A stretch of 64,000 nt of DNA from Niabella drilacis (GCF_900101395.1 NZ_FMZO01000005.1:1-64000), one strand, 5' to 3'; shown: positions 19,294 to 29,406, counted from the first letter of the stretch. Numbers and translations: made by a program. The notes: generated by a model not told the origin, from the letters alone.

Positions 19294-20364
19294 TTACAAA
19301 TCCTGTGTCTGTGAAGGCCTGTTTTCAGAGACCGGCTCATTGAGTGGTTTGTTTTTTTTCAACAATGCTTCAATGATCCATGCCTGTGGGTTAAACCTTC
19401 CCGGGTGCCAGTTCAAATGACGATCCCAGAAACCTTCGCAACTATCGTATGCTTCCATCGTAAACCCGTAGCTTATTTCTACGATTAAAGGCTCATTTTG
19501 TTCGTTGAATACAAAATCATAAGCAACGCATTGCGTATGTAGTTTTTTTGCTGCCTCCAATCCAATTTGAACACATCGTATGTCAATGTCTTTAGCCGCG
19601 TAACTGATGCTTCCGCTTCCCGATGCCCTAAAATCTCCTTTTCGGGTATGTCGTTTAATGGCGAATGCTTTTTTATCGATAACTATGATTCTGATGTCGA
19701 AAGTGTTGTTGGGAATGAACTCCTGAAAATATACATATCCCTTTTGTTTAGGAAAGAGTCTGTATGACTTTGGGGGGAATAAAACATAACCACCCCATTT
19801 TAACATGCGCAGGATATTTTTTACTGTTTTCGCCTTTTTAAATTGCGAAACCGTGTCATTAAAAATAGCTGTTTGATTATACAGGGGAAATCCTTTGCCA
19901 AACGCTTTCCTAATCAGTCCCAGCGCCTGGTATTTATTGTGAACCAGTTTGACATTTATAGAGCCTGCGCCCCCTCTTAATTTGAAAACAACAGGGAAAC
20001 GTGTCGCCGTTGTCCATTGAACAGCTTCTTCTTTGCTATAAAAGATATACGACTTGACCAGGGGAGCGTCGATACTTTCCAGCAAATACTTTTGCCCCAG
20101 CTTGTCATCAAAATGCCACATTGTTTTGAAATCGGGGAATACGGATATCTCTTTTTGCTCAAGAGCGTAAAGGAGCTGGCGGGCAAATAATTGATCTTTA
20201 TAGTCTGCATGGTGCCAATGCCATAGGAAAATGGTGCATTCGCTGAGCTCTTCAATGATATTGTTTGCATAGGGATTCACTATCTTGTATGCAATATTTC
20301 TGCTCTTACAGTACTCGATCCACCGATCAGAAAATCTACCTTTTGTGTCAACTATTGCTACCAT
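19294..20364 (-). CDS. ATP-grasp (RimK-like) protein in polysaccharide locus
   Basis: The 356-residue protein has an N-terminal pre-ATP-grasp domain and a central ATP-grasp fold: FPVVFKLRGGAGSINVKLV with the nucleotide Lys/Gly loop, YVYFQEFIPNNTFDIRIIVI for the adenine strand, and EISYGFTMEAY with late metal-binding acidic residues. ATP-grasp ligases join a carboxylate to an amine or similar group; here it could attach an amino acid to a uronic-acid residue of the polymer. That substrate is inference from context. Confidence 0.78.
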   Translation of the reverse strand: MVAIVDTKGRFSDRWIEYCKSRNIAYKIVNPYANNIIEELSECTIFLWHWHHADYKDQLFARQLLYALEQKEISVFPDFKTMWHFDDKLGQKYLLESIDAPLVKSYIFYSKEEAVQWTTATRFPVVFKLRGGAGSINVKLVHNKYQALGLIRKAFGKGFPLYNQTAIFNDTVSQFKKAKTVKNILRMLKWGGYVLFPPKSYRLFPKQKGYVYFQEFIPNNTFDIRIIVIDKKAFAIKRHTRKGDFRASGSGSISYAAKDIDIRCVQIGLEAAKKLHTQCVAYDFVFNEQNEPLIVEISYGFTMEAYDSCEGFWDRHLNWHPGRFNPQAWIIEALLKKNKPLNEPVSENRPSQTQDL

Positions 20365-20369
20365 TATAT

Positions 20370-20963
20370 TTAGAATTTTTTTATTAGAACGGCCGGATTG
20401 CCTGAGTAGATTGCATTCTTTTCAACCGGGCCTTTTACCACCGATCCGGCAGAAATAATACTTCCCTCCCCAATATGCGAACCTCCCAGAATAATGCATC
20501 CCAGGCCAATCCACACATTGTCTTCTATGATTATTTCTTTTCCTTCGTCACTGGTTGTTAAACGCGCGGCCGGATTATCGTAACACAACGCATGTCCATT
20601 GGCGTCAAGTATTTGTGTATTTGCTGCTATTAAACAGTTATTACCAATTCGAATTTTTTTGAATGCATGGATGCATGTGCCATGTATTCTGCAATTGCTG
20701 CCAATTTCAATTGTTCCATTAAGTCTGTCCACGATTATCTTGGATCGTGTAAACATATTTGCATGGTAAACCTTATTGGAAGAATTTATGAGCGTGTGAT
20801 CGCCAATCTTTATATGTCCGCCGGGGATTTTGTAAATGATTGGCTTTCCATTAAATATCACACCCTTTCCAAGAACTGGCGCATGCCGGTATTTAATATA
20901 AAACCATATCGCTTTTTTCTTTAGAAATTTAATATTTTTTTTAACGAACCCGGTCATAAGCAA
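20370..20963 (-). CDS. Left-handed beta-helix acyltransferase
   Basis: Hexapeptide repeats fill residues about 45-190 (IKIGDHTLINS, IEIGSNCRIHG, IRIGNNCLIAANT, IIEDNVWIGLGCIILGGSHIGEG), diagnostic of LbetaH acetyl or succinyl transferases. The protein is 197 residues. It probably O- or N-acylates a sugar of the repeat unit using acyl-CoA. Its start overlaps the flippase gene by 23 bases. Confidence 0.88.
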   Translation of the reverse strand: MLMTGFVKKNIKFLKKKAIWFYIKYRHAPVLGKGVIFNGKPIIYKIPGGHIKIGDHTLINSSNKVYHANMFTRSKIIVDRLNGTIEIGSNCRIHGTCIHAFKKIRIGNNCLIAANTQILDANGHALCYDNPAARLTTSDEGKEIIIEDNVWIGLGCIILGGSHIGEGSIISAGSVVKGPVEKNAIYSGNPAVLIKKF

Positions 20964-22185
20964 AATATTTTTTTAAAAGTCCCCCACCCATTAATAGTCT
21001 GCAAAAGGAGAGATTTATGGCTGCTCCAAAAATCCCCCAACCTTTTATTAAGGGATATGCCAATATCAGACCAATACCAGATGCGATCATCGTGTTCCAC
21101 ATCACGAGCTTGTCTTTTCGGTGAATGATAAAGAAGTTGACGCCATATATGTTATATAGAGTGTATCCCATTAGCCCCAATGATAATATAAATAATACAA
21201 AGAATGCATCGGGATCTTGGATATGCAGCGCCCAGAAAATTACTTTATTCCCAAGTAGAAAGAAAAGTATAATTGCAGCTGCGAGCCCAAGCGTTATATT
21301 TTTGTATTTGCTAAATGCGTTTTTATTCCTGTTTAGGAAGGGGAAAAATACTCTTGAGAAGATCTCTATAAGGGTGACCCCTAAATTTACAATTGTATTT
21401 ATCGCATTGTAAACGCCGATGGTAGCGTTCGTAGTTAATATACCCAGGAAGAATACACTGGTATTATTGTACAGATTGGGAACAAACTGGTTAACAAAAA
21501 TAGGGAAATTCTGCTTTAAAGTTTGACCTATTATCCGGCGGGGAAGCAGGTAAAATTTAATTTTATACTTTCTCATCAGTATATACTGACCTGCAATTCC
21601 AGCTCCTATGTACCCACAGCTTTGAAATAACGGGTACATCCAGTAATCTGCTTTTTGTCGTATAAAAATGAATATGCCCAGTGTAAAGAAGATCTTAATA
21701 CTTAAGTTTAGATAGGTTATGTATTTCATGTTCTCAATACCCTGGAAGAACCACTCGGGAAACAAGGCATATCCCAGAAGAAGCGGAATTGTGAGGTAAA
21801 AGACAGCTCTTTCCTTATAGAAAGGAGTATACAGGTTAATGATGGCTATGAGGGCGATGGTCGATATAATCAGGAACAGGGTTTTCGTCGTTATTACTTT
21901 GGAATAAATAAGGTTTAATTGTTTTTGATTATGCTTATGTATGGCCACATCTCTTGTGGCGGTTACTCTAAAGCTATAATCCGTAAGTGTTTGAAAGTAA
22001 GCGATAAGGGAGGAGGCCCATACAATTGTACCGTAGTGGTCAAAGCCGATAACACGCAACAGGTAGGGCAATGTTAGTAGTGGTAATACCATACTGAATA
22101 ACTGCAGGGCCGAGAGCGATAAAAAGTTCTCCAAAAGAACTCGTTTGTCGGTGCTATTAAATAAACGCTTAAATACCTGGGTCAT
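20941..22185 (-). CDS. Wzx-type polysaccharide flippase
   Basis: The 414-residue protein is almost entirely hydrophobic with about a dozen predicted membrane helices and the N-terminal LQLFSMVLPLLTLPYLLRVIG arrangement typical of the MOP/PST (Wzx) family. It should flip undecaprenyl-linked repeat units across the inner membrane. DYSFRVTATRDVA after helix two is the usual conserved cytoplasmic loop. Together with the Wzy-like and Wza/Wzc genes it defines a Wzx/Wzy-dependent locus. Confidence 0.9.
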   Translation of the reverse strand: MTQVFKRLFNSTDKRVLLENFLSLSALQLFSMVLPLLTLPYLLRVIGFDHYGTIVWASSLIAYFQTLTDYSFRVTATRDVAIHKHNQKQLNLIYSKVITTKTLFLIISTIALIAIINLYTPFYKERAVFYLTIPLLLGYALFPEWFFQGIENMKYITYLNLSIKIFFTLGIFIFIRQKADYWMYPLFQSCGYIGAGIAGQYILMRKYKIKFYLLPRRIIGQTLKQNFPIFVNQFVPNLYNNTSVFFLGILTTNATIGVYNAINTIVNLGVTLIEIFSRVFFPFLNRNKNAFSKYKNITLGLAAAIILFFLLGNKVIFWALHIQDPDAFFVLFILSLGLMGYTLYNIYGVNFFIIHRKDKLVMWNTMIASGIGLILAYPLIKGWGIFGAAINLSFCRLLMGGGLLKKYFAYDRVR

Positions 22186-22357
22186 GAGTAACGCTCCTTT
22201 TCATATTATTATTTTTGCCTTCTTGTTTAGGGGGCTGTTAGAATTATTACGATCATTTTGTACAGGCCTTAATTTTAGATGTTATTTTATATTGAATATT
22301 ATTTGTTATGATTTATGGGTTGTTATATGGTTGAGATGATAAAATGTTAAAAAAGGC

Positions 22358-23737
22358 TTAGGTTCTTTGTATTCTGTTCAAACGGTTGGTAAAATTGAAA
22401 AGAGGGATATAGAATATTGAGTAAACAAAAAGTGTGGCGGAAAGGGAGCCAATATTGATCATCATCCAGGTGCTACAGCCAACGGCAAGGATAATATAAA
22501 CAAAGAACAGGAGTACATCTTTGGCTGTGTATGCTTTGTTCTCAAATTTAAAAGCCAGCAGACTGATCAGGAACATGTGTATAAAGAAAAGATAAAATCC
22601 AAAATGGTAGAGTCCTGCTATGGATATCGGAACGATCTGGTCCCGGGTCATAAAGGATCCGTAGATCTCGTTGTTGAATTTTATATTTGATTTATATTGG
22701 TCGCTTGATAAAGCCGAGATCACGGGTATGTTCTGCGTAAGATCGGAGGAGAGGTAATAAAAGTGATCTGCCAGGTCTGTGACATTGCTCTTTTCATAGC
22801 TGTCGTATCCGATCGCATAGTTGGCCACACCTGAAAAATAAGCATTGATCTGATAGAAAGAGAAGAATGTATTAACTTCGGCCGTTTTATTATTCCTGCT
22901 GAATTTGCCAATGGATGCTATTAACAGTGTTGCAAGAAAGAAGATCGAAGACGTTAAAATTACCTTTCTTTTGTAATTGGGGTACAAAAAGATCATCAGC
23001 AGAACCAATGGAAAGGATGCATAAATAATGCTGAACCGGCTAACACCAATTATGAGCGTGGCATTCAGCAGGATAATAAAGAAGGATAGGGCAACTTTGA
23101 ACCCTGGCCGGACGCGAAGCTTGTGAATAAGGGAGAAAATAAATAAAATAATATACGCTCGTATGATCGGGAAGGTGATAGTTAGCAAGGGCGACGTTTT
23201 TTCGATTTCGCCTGCGGAACGCTCCTTTATATATGCATTGATGTTCCAAACGAAATTTAACTTGTTTATGAAATTATTGTCGGACAATAAAAGGGCCACG
23301 AATGTGCCGAGTAATGCAACGTTGATAAAGTTGATTTTTAAAAAATGTATACGGGCTATATTGCTTTTTTTTTGCTTTATTAGTTTGTAAGCAAAGAACA
23401 TAGCGAGTAGCTCGATTAGCATCATTGTTATTGCATAGTCTGCATTGCTCGTATTGTTCCCATACCGCGACTTTCCCTCTATAACCAGCAAAAGGGGGGC
23501 TATAACATATCGTAAGATCTGCTGGGTAGTAAGTATCCAAAAGACAAAATAGTTCTTCAGCTTTGCATAAAAGCCAACAATGCCATAGAGAAAAAAAGCG
23601 AAGGCAATAGGTAAAAAGTAGATGTTTTTATATGCGCTGCTGGTTGGGATATTCAGTTTTATGAAGAAGCCAATTATAAAAACAAAAAGACTTATGACAA
23701 TTAAGGGTAGTCTGATATTTTTTTTTAAATAAGTCAT
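22358..23737 (-). CDS. Wzy-like O-antigen/capsule polymerase
   Basis: This 459-residue integral membrane protein has about 11-12 hydrophobic segments with one large periplasmic loop near residues 285-355 (containing NAYFSGVANYAIGYDSYEK), the topology of Wzy polymerases and O-antigen ligases. Sequence conservation is low in this class, so the call rests on topology and the neighbouring flippase. It would polymerise flipped repeat units in the periplasm. The 172 bases before the flippase hold no gene. Confidence 0.75.
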   Translation of the reverse strand: MTYLKKNIRLPLIVISLFVFIIGFFIKLNIPTSSAYKNIYFLPIAFAFFLYGIVGFYAKLKNYFVFWILTTQQILRYVIAPLLLVIEGKSRYGNNTSNADYAITMMLIELLAMFFAYKLIKQKKSNIARIHFLKINFINVALLGTFVALLLSDNNFINKLNFVWNINAYIKERSAGEIEKTSPLLTITFPIIRAYIILFIFSLIHKLRVRPGFKVALSFFIILLNATLIIGVSRFSIIYASFPLVLLMIFLYPNYKRKVILTSSIFFLATLLIASIGKFSRNNKTAEVNTFFSFYQINAYFSGVANYAIGYDSYEKSNVTDLADHFYYLSSDLTQNIPVISALSSDQYKSNIKFNNEIYGSFMTRDQIVPISIAGLYHFGFYLFFIHMFLISLLAFKFENKAYTAKDVLLFFVYIILAVGCSTWMMINIGSLSATLFVYSIFYIPLFNFTNRLNRIQRT

Positions 23738-23758
23738 GTCGTTGAAAGTATTCGCTTT

Positions 23759-25045
23759 TTAAAGCTGACCATCGGCTAAATCTTTTAGAACGCCTTTTAC
23801 ATCATAAATTACATTTCTTTCATTTAGTAGTGCAGATAAGTTGATGCCTGTGAATTCGACATGTGCTACTGCTAAAATCACACTATCATACTTTTTATCC
23901 TCAATTAGTTTGTTCCCGGATTTCCAACCATATTCGTGCATTACTTCAGCAGGGTTCGCCCAGGGATCATAGATTGTAATATGTGTGTTGTATTCTTTTA
24001 ATGTGTTCAGGATATCAACAACTCTGGTATTTCGCACATCCGGACAGTTTTCCTTAAACGTAATACCCAGTACCAGAATGTTTGCGTCTTTCACCGGGAT
24101 GTCTTTTTTTACCATCAGTTTGATCACTTCATGAGCGATATATGCTCCCATGCTGTCGTTTAACCTTCTGCCTGCCAGAATAATCTCCGGGTGATAGCCA
24201 AATTCCTGGGCCCGTTGAGCGAGGTAATAAGGATCTACACCGATACAGTGTCCACCTACCAGCCCCGGTTTAAAGGGGAGAAAGTTCCACTTGGTGCCTG
24301 CTGCTGCAAGTACATCCTGTGTCTTGATCCCCATACGGTTAAAAATCTTGGCTAATTCATTTACAAAGGCGATATTGATGTCCCGCTGAGAGTTCTCAAT
24401 TACCTTGGCGGCTTCAGCTATTTTGATGGAAGGCGCTAAATGTGTACCAGCTGCGATAACAGACTTGTATAGATCGTCTACAACCTTGCCGATTTCGGGT
24501 GTAGAACCGGAGGTGACTTTAAGGATTTTTTCAACGGTATGTTCTTTGTCACCGGGATTAATGCGTTCCGGAGAGTAGCCGGCATAAAAGTCCAGATTGA
24601 ATTTTAATCCTGATGCTTTCTCTAAAACCGGTACACATTCCTCTTCTGTTACACCGGGATATACGGTTGATTCATAAATGACGATATCTCCCTTTTTTAG
24701 CACCCTACCTACGGTTTCACTAGCTTTATATAGCGGCGTAAGATCGGGTCGGTTGTTTTTATCCACAGGGGTAGGAACGGTTACGATATAAACGGTTGCT
24801 TCTTCGATATCGTTCAGGTCTGCGCTGCAATAAAGCCCGGCGCAGTCAAAGGACGCATTTTTTTTCAATACAGATTTCAGTATCTCCGTTTCTACTTCCA
24901 GTGTATGATCGAGTCCGCTATTTAATTCCTGTACGCGCTGTTTATTAATATCGAATCCTACAACCGGATATTGTGAAGCGAACAAACGAGCAAGTGGGAG
25001 TCCAACATAACCAAGTCCAATAACTGCAATTTTTTTCGGGGGCAT
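23759..25045 (-). CDS. UDP-N-acetyl-hexosamine 6-dehydrogenase (WbpA/TviB/WecC-like)
   Basis: The 428-residue nucleotide-sugar dehydrogenase has the N-terminal Rossmann loop [13 protein letters not shown], the central [15 protein letters not shown] with the catalytic Cys, and a C-terminal UDP-binding domain ([20 protein letters not shown]). It oxidises the C6 hydroxyl of a UDP-HexNAc twice to give the uronate. It is next to a WbpP/TviC-type epimerase, so the pair probably makes UDP-GalNAcA (or the GlcNAcA isomer), as in Vi antigen and P. aeruginosa O6 synthesis. Confidence 0.9.
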   Translation of the reverse strand: MPPKKIAVIGLGYVGLPLARLFASQYPVVGFDINKQRVQELNSGLDHTLEVETEILKSVLKKNASFDCAGLYCSADLNDIEEATVYIVTVPTPVDKNNRPDLTPLYKASETVGRVLKKGDIVIYESTVYPGVTEEECVPVLEKASGLKFNLDFYAGYSPERINPGDKEHTVEKILKVTSGSTPEIGKVVDDLYKSVIAAGTHLAPSIKIAEAAKVIENSQRDINIAFVNELAKIFNRMGIKTQDVLAAAGTKWNFLPFKPGLVGGHCIGVDPYYLAQRAQEFGYHPEIILAGRRLNDSMGAYIAHEVIKLMVKKDIPVKDANILVLGITFKENCPDVRNTRVVDILNTLKEYNTHITIYDPWANPAEVMHEYGWKSGNKLIEDKKYDSVILAVAHVEFTGINLSALLNERNVIYDVKGVLKDLADGQL

Positions 25046-25054
25046 AATAAAAAC

Positions 25055-26029
25055 TTATTTTAGGTTGTTCCAGTACCAATCTACCGCTGTTTTTAGTCCA
25101 TGGGCAAAAGCATGGGAGGGCACATAATCTAATAACTTCTTTGCTTTTTCAATACTGGCTTGCGAGTGGGGTATGTCTCCTGGTCGCTCCGGACCGTAGA
25201 TGACTGTTATTTGGCTGATGGACGGGTCATATTCCGATAAGTATTCTTTTAAAAGCGTCACCAACTGTTTGAGGGTGGTCCTGTCTCCCACAGCAGTATT
25301 GTACACGGTATTGATAGCATCCAGGTCTTTTGTAACCATGGATCGTTCATTCATCTGTAGTACATTATCGATGTAGGTAAAGTCACGGGAATAATCACCT
25401 GTTCCATTAATGACCGGGCTTTCGTGGTTCATGAGTTTTTTTACAAAAAGCGGGATCACCGCTGCATAAACCCCATTGGGGTCCTGCCGTCTTCCAAATA
25501 CATTAAAATAGCGCAGACCGATCGTTTGCAGCCCATAGGTCCGGCTAAAAATATCTGCATGAAGTTCATTTACATATTTGGTAATTGCATAAGGTGAAAG
25601 CGGTTTGCCGATTTTATCCTCTACTTTGGGAAGTGCTGTTGAATCGCCATATGTTGAAGAACTGGCTGCGTATATAAAACGTTGTACATCTGCATCCCGG
25701 GAAGCTACCATCATATTTAGAAACCCGGAGATATTGACCTCATTGGTTGTGATCGGATCTTTGATTGATCGCGGAACTGAACCCAGGGCTGCCTGGTGCA
25801 GTACGTAATGGCATCCTTCCACTGCCTGTTGACAGGTGCTCAGGTTGCGAATATCGCCTTCCACTAACTCAAAATCCGAATTACTAAAAAAGGGGGCAAG
25901 GTTATGCCGATGGCCGGTAGAAAAATTGTCCAGCACCCGCACAGCATAGTCTTTGTTCAAAAAATATTCTGTAAGGTTAGAGCCGATAAACCCGGCGCCT
26001 CCCGTAATTAAAATTTGCTTTTTGCTCAT
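25055..26029 (-). CDS. UDP-N-acetylglucosamine 4-epimerase (WbpP/TviC-like)
   Basis: The extended SDR has TGGAGFIGSNLTEYFL, the catalytic SSSTYGD and YAITKYVNE (Y-x3-K), RYFNVFGRRQDPNG, and PERPGDIPHSQA near the end. The SSS triplet and the GKPLSPYAITKYV stretch are typical of the WbpP/TviC branch, which interconverts UDP-GlcNAc and UDP-GalNAc (or their uronates). It is 324 residues and lies directly before the dehydrogenase in the operon. Confidence 0.9.
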   Translation of the reverse strand: MSKKQILITGGAGFIGSNLTEYFLNKDYAVRVLDNFSTGHRHNLAPFFSNSDFELVEGDIRNLSTCQQAVEGCHYVLHQAALGSVPRSIKDPITTNEVNISGFLNMMVASRDADVQRFIYAASSSTYGDSTALPKVEDKIGKPLSPYAITKYVNELHADIFSRTYGLQTIGLRYFNVFGRRQDPNGVYAAVIPLFVKKLMNHESPVINGTGDYSRDFTYIDNVLQMNERSMVTKDLDAINTVYNTAVGDRTTLKQLVTLLKEYLSEYDPSISQITVIYGPERPGDIPHSQASIEKAKKLLDYVPSHAFAHGLKTAVDWYWNNLK

Positions 26030-26051
26030 CTGGAGGTTCTATTATTGTATG

Positions 26052-28439
26052 CTATCTTTTAAAGAAGTTCCTGATCCTGTTCGCAAGGCCTTTTTTTGCT
26101 TTTGTGTCGCTCCCATATCCATATCCGTACCCATATCCATACCCATATCCATAGGAGTTCTTAGGTTGAGCATCATTTAAAACGATCATCAGATGATTGA
26201 GTTTTTTATTGCTGTAAATGTCCTGTACGATGTTCAGTTGTTCTTTAAATGTATAGTTGTAGCGTACTACATAGGCGCTGATATTGGCAAAACTACCCAG
26301 CGTAAATGCATCTGATACCTGGCCTATTGGTGGGCAATCGACAATGATATGATCATATTGCTGTCTCAGGAAATCAAAGAGTTCTGCAATCCGTTCGCTT
26401 AACAGAAGCTCGGAAGGGTTTGGAGGGAGGGGGCCGGACCCAATGACATACATCCCTTTCAGCTCCGGTATGGGTTGTACCAGATCCGACGGCTTCAGAC
26501 TGCGATCAATTACGAAGTTTGAGATGCCTCTGGAGGAGCTTATACCTAAGCCCTTTAATAATTTGGGCTTACGCAGGTCAAATTCCAGCAGAATGACCTT
26601 CTTACCGCTCAGGACCAGGCTCGCTCCCAGATTGGTACAGAAAAAGGTCTTTCCTTCTCCACTCATACTGGATGTGGTTAAAATAACTTTGTCGTCCTCT
26701 CCTGAAGTGGCAAATTTGAGGTTGCTTCGGATCAGGCGGAACATTTCTGAAATAGGAGTGCGTGTGTTTTCTTTTACTACTAACTCTTCGTCGGATTTTG
26801 CATGCATGATCTCACCCAAAATGGGGATATTGGTGCGTGAAAGAATATCTTTTTGAAGTCTTACTTTATCGTTTAGCAGGTCCGCGAGATACATTATAAT
26901 AAATGGAATAAGGAGCCCCAATAGTAAAGCTCCTAAGTAAATAATGCTTTTCTTCGGCGAGATGGGAGTTCTGCCCGAGGCGGTATCATCAATAATACGG
27001 GAATTGGACACCGTCGCTGCCAGTGAAATCAGGGATTCTTCTTTCTTTTGTAACAGGTACTGGTAAATGGTTTGTTTAATGCCTTGTTCGCGCTGGATCT
27101 CCAATAATTGACGCTCGACAGCGGGAACCGTTTTGATCTTTGACTGGAACTGACCATAGTCCTGATTGATCAATCCTTTTGTAACAGATACCCCTTTTTG
27201 CAGGTTACGGATATTTTCTGAAATGCTTTTACGAACAGCGCCGATACTGTTGTCAATATTCTGTACCAGTATATTCCCCGGTTCTACCGTGGTCAATGTT
27301 TGCTGACGTTTAAGCTGGAGGCTGTTGAAGTTTTCGATAAGGCCATTAAGAGTGGGGTCCTGGATGCCTAACGAGGTGGGTACAAGGGAATGCTCATTGC
27401 CTGGTTTACCAATGTAGGCCTGTAAAGAATTAAGGATAGACGCCTGGAGTTTTGCATCCTCCAGTTTCTGATACAGTCCCTGGGTTTGGGTCATATACTG
27501 GCTGATATCAGAAGTGACATCGGTGATCTGGTTCTTCTCCTTAAAGTCCGATACCTTTTTTTCCACCCCGGAGAGCTCACCGACCAATGTCCGCAAACGG
27601 TCGTCAATAAACGCCACGGTATTGCGGGAAACAATATTTTTGTCATCAACGGCATCCTGGTTATAAACCTCAATGAGTTTGTTAATGATATCAATGGCTT
27701 TTTGTGAAACGGGGTCCTTAACTGTTATAATGATCGTGCTGGTCTGCTGGTCACTTACGTCAATGGACATATTTTTAGCATAGGCGGCGGCATATTCCTT
27801 AATGTTATTGAAGCGAATAAGGATCTTATCATCCGAAAACCGGTATTTAGGGTTCGGTGCAATGCTAAACGTTCCAAAAGGCATTTGTATCTTTTGTCCG
27901 AACCGGAACGTTTGCGATTTTCCGTCGTCATGTGTTAGCACGAATTCGGAGCGGTTCTTATTTACTGAGACCGAATAATTTCCAACATCTTTTTTTAAGA
28001 GCGAATCTTCATAGAGCGTATCGATCTGTATGATGAACGGGCTGCTTTTTCCATAACCTTCGGAGGTGCGTATATTGCCCTGTACGAATTGGGTAGGCTG
28101 CAGATCGGGTAATTGGCGCAGGGCCCGTTGCAACAGGCTTTTACTCTTTAGAACGCGCACTTCATTATCAACACTCTTGGTGGTATTAAAGATGTCCAGG
28201 TCCTGGAACATCTGCATGGCATCTGCAGCGCCTCCGCCGCCTTTTTTATCGTCTTTTACCAACAACTCTGCTGTTGTCTGGTAAACAGGGGTTGTATATC
28301 GTAAATAGAAAAAGGCGAGTATCAGACATATAAGCACCCCAAGGGCAAACCAATACCAATTGCGGGTGTACCGGGTGATCTCTGCCCGTAAATTAAGCTC
28401 TTTCGGTTGTTCAACGGATACTACGGATTCTTCGTTCAT
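26052..28439 (-). CDS. Wzc-type polysaccharide co-polymerase and tyrosine autokinase
   Basis: The 795-residue protein has a Wzz-like N-terminal periplasmic part between membrane helices near residues 33-51 and 500-520, with long coiled coils around 280-450. The cytoplasmic BY-kinase has Walker A SGEGKT near residue 590, Walker A' ILLEFDLRKPKL and Walker B HIIVDCPP. Before the Lys-rich end lies a run of alternating Gly-Tyr (about residues 768-782), the tyrosine cluster that is autophosphorylated. It controls chain length and couples polymerisation to export with Wza. Confidence 0.92.
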   Translation of the reverse strand: MNEESVVSVEQPKELNLRAEITRYTRNWYWFALGVLICLILAFFYLRYTTPVYQTTAELLVKDDKKGGGGAADAMQMFQDLDIFNTTKSVDNEVRVLKSKSLLQRALRQLPDLQPTQFVQGNIRTSEGYGKSSPFIIQIDTLYEDSLLKKDVGNYSVSVNKNRSEFVLTHDDGKSQTFRFGQKIQMPFGTFSIAPNPKYRFSDDKILIRFNNIKEYAAAYAKNMSIDVSDQQTSTIIITVKDPVSQKAIDIINKLIEVYNQDAVDDKNIVSRNTVAFIDDRLRTLVGELSGVEKKVSDFKEKNQITDVTSDISQYMTQTQGLYQKLEDAKLQASILNSLQAYIGKPGNEHSLVPTSLGIQDPTLNGLIENFNSLQLKRQQTLTTVEPGNILVQNIDNSIGAVRKSISENIRNLQKGVSVTKGLINQDYGQFQSKIKTVPAVERQLLEIQREQGIKQTIYQYLLQKKEESLISLAATVSNSRIIDDTASGRTPISPKKSIIYLGALLLGLLIPFIIMYLADLLNDKVRLQKDILSRTNIPILGEIMHAKSDEELVVKENTRTPISEMFRLIRSNLKFATSGEDDKVILTTSSMSGEGKTFFCTNLGASLVLSGKKVILLEFDLRKPKLLKGLGISSSRGISNFVIDRSLKPSDLVQPIPELKGMYVIGSGPLPPNPSELLLSERIAELFDFLRQQYDHIIVDCPPIGQVSDAFTLGSFANISAYVVRYNYTFKEQLNIVQDIYSNKKLNHLMIVLNDAQPKNSYGYGYGYGYGYGYGSDTKAKKGLANRIRNFFKR
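26109..26157 (-). repeat. Short 6-bp tandem repeat encoding the Gly-Tyr tail of Wzc
   Basis: On the plus strand CCATAT/CCGTAC/CCATAC words repeat about seven times, encoding GY dipeptides on the minus strand. Since the unit is 6 bases, gain or loss of units would change tail length without frameshift. Confidence 0.8.
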
Positions 28440-28509
28440 TTAGAAGGAGTAAATGGTTAATCATAAAAATTGCAAATGCAGCGCACTTTTTAGGTACGCA
28501 CCTCCATTA

Positions 28510-29364
28510 TTAACGGAGCAGAGAGGCCAGGATCACTGCGATGGCCGAGATCCCTGCTGTAGCTATAGGGACCCAGCGGTAATTACTTGCATCAGCCTGC
28601 TTGGCCTTGAGGTTGTTTTCGGGCTGCACATATACCACGTCGTTCTGCTGCAGGTAAAAATAGGGGGAATTGAAAATATTTTTATCAGCCAGGTTGATCC
28701 GCTGCATAGTCCTTGTGCCTTCTTTTTCACGGATCACCAGAACATTCTCCCGGATGGCGTAGGGGGTCAGATCCCCGGCCATACCCAGGGCTTCCAGTAA
28801 GTTTACGCGTTCGTCGGGAACCGTAAAAGAGCCGGGGTGAGCTACCTCCCCAATGACAGTGACCTTGTAATTCAGGAACTTAATATTGACGATCGGGGTC
28901 TTGGCTGTTTTTGCCACTTCACCGGTTATCTTATCCTGAGCTTCCTTGCGGGTGAGTCCTGCCACCTCTGTTTTTCCAAGAACCGGCAGGTTTACCTGGC
29001 CATTTTCGTCTACCAGGAAGCCGCTGCGGGCTGCATCAAAACTATTGTTATTGTAGGTAGTTATGGGGTTTGCTGTGGTACTTCCCTGCGGACTTACCAG
29101 GGCCTGGGGGGGAGCGCCGGAATTGAAGAGCTGGTTATACTCCGGGCTGAGGGTGGTAATGGTGATGCCCAGGATATCTCCCTTTTCAATTCTTGCGCTC
29201 ATTTTGTTCACAATCTGAGCCGTATCTCCACCTGGTGGTAAATTACTAAAGTACACAAGATTCCTATTCGTACTACAGGATGTTACTGCAAATACGATGA
29301 GAACAGAGAATAATGTACACACTCCTCCCTGTGTTTTAAAGAGGGCCTTTTCGAGTATTTTCAT
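28510..29364 (-). CDS. Wza-type outer-membrane polysaccharide export lipoprotein
   Basis: The start MKILEKALF is chosen because it gives a lipoprotein signal with lipobox VTSC, Cys being the acylation site. The mature part carries the polysaccharide export (Poly_export) domain (IEKGDILGITI, DENGQVNLPVLGKTEVAGLT) followed by a SLBB repeat (YKVTVIGEVAHPGSFTVPDERVNLLEAL) and a C-terminal hydrophobic helix. It forms the outer-membrane export channel that pairs with Wzc. It is the first gene of the operon, directly behind a good promoter. Confidence 0.92.
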   Translation of the reverse strand: MKILEKALFKTQGGVCTLFSVLIVFAVTSCSTNRNLVYFSNLPPGGDTAQIVNKMSARIEKGDILGITITTLSPEYNQLFNSGAPPQALVSPQGSTTANPITTYNNNSFDAARSGFLVDENGQVNLPVLGKTEVAGLTRKEAQDKITGEVAKTAKTPIVNIKFLNYKVTVIGEVAHPGSFTVPDERVNLLEALGMAGDLTPYAIRENVLVIREKEGTRTMQRINLADKNIFNSPYFYLQQNDVVYVQPENNLKAKQADASNYRWVPIATAGISAIAVILASLLR

Positions 29365-29398
29365 AAATGTTTCGAGGTTTCGAGCACTGAATAGTTTG

Positions 29399-29406
29399 CA
29401 AAGATA
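29399..29406 (-). promoter_or_regulatory. -7 element of the polysaccharide operon promoter
   Basis: On the minus strand TATCTTTG matches TAnnTTTG and lies about 35 bases before the wza ATG; a T-rich TTTCTTAAACTTG lies upstream at roughly -33 spacing. With only small gaps and many overlaps downstream, this is probably the main promoter for the whole 10.7-29.4 kb leftward locus. Confidence 0.6.

Noticed and set aside
26109-26157. Possible CRISPR-like array
   Set aside because: Repeats are 6-base coding units of a Gly-Tyr tail without spacers.
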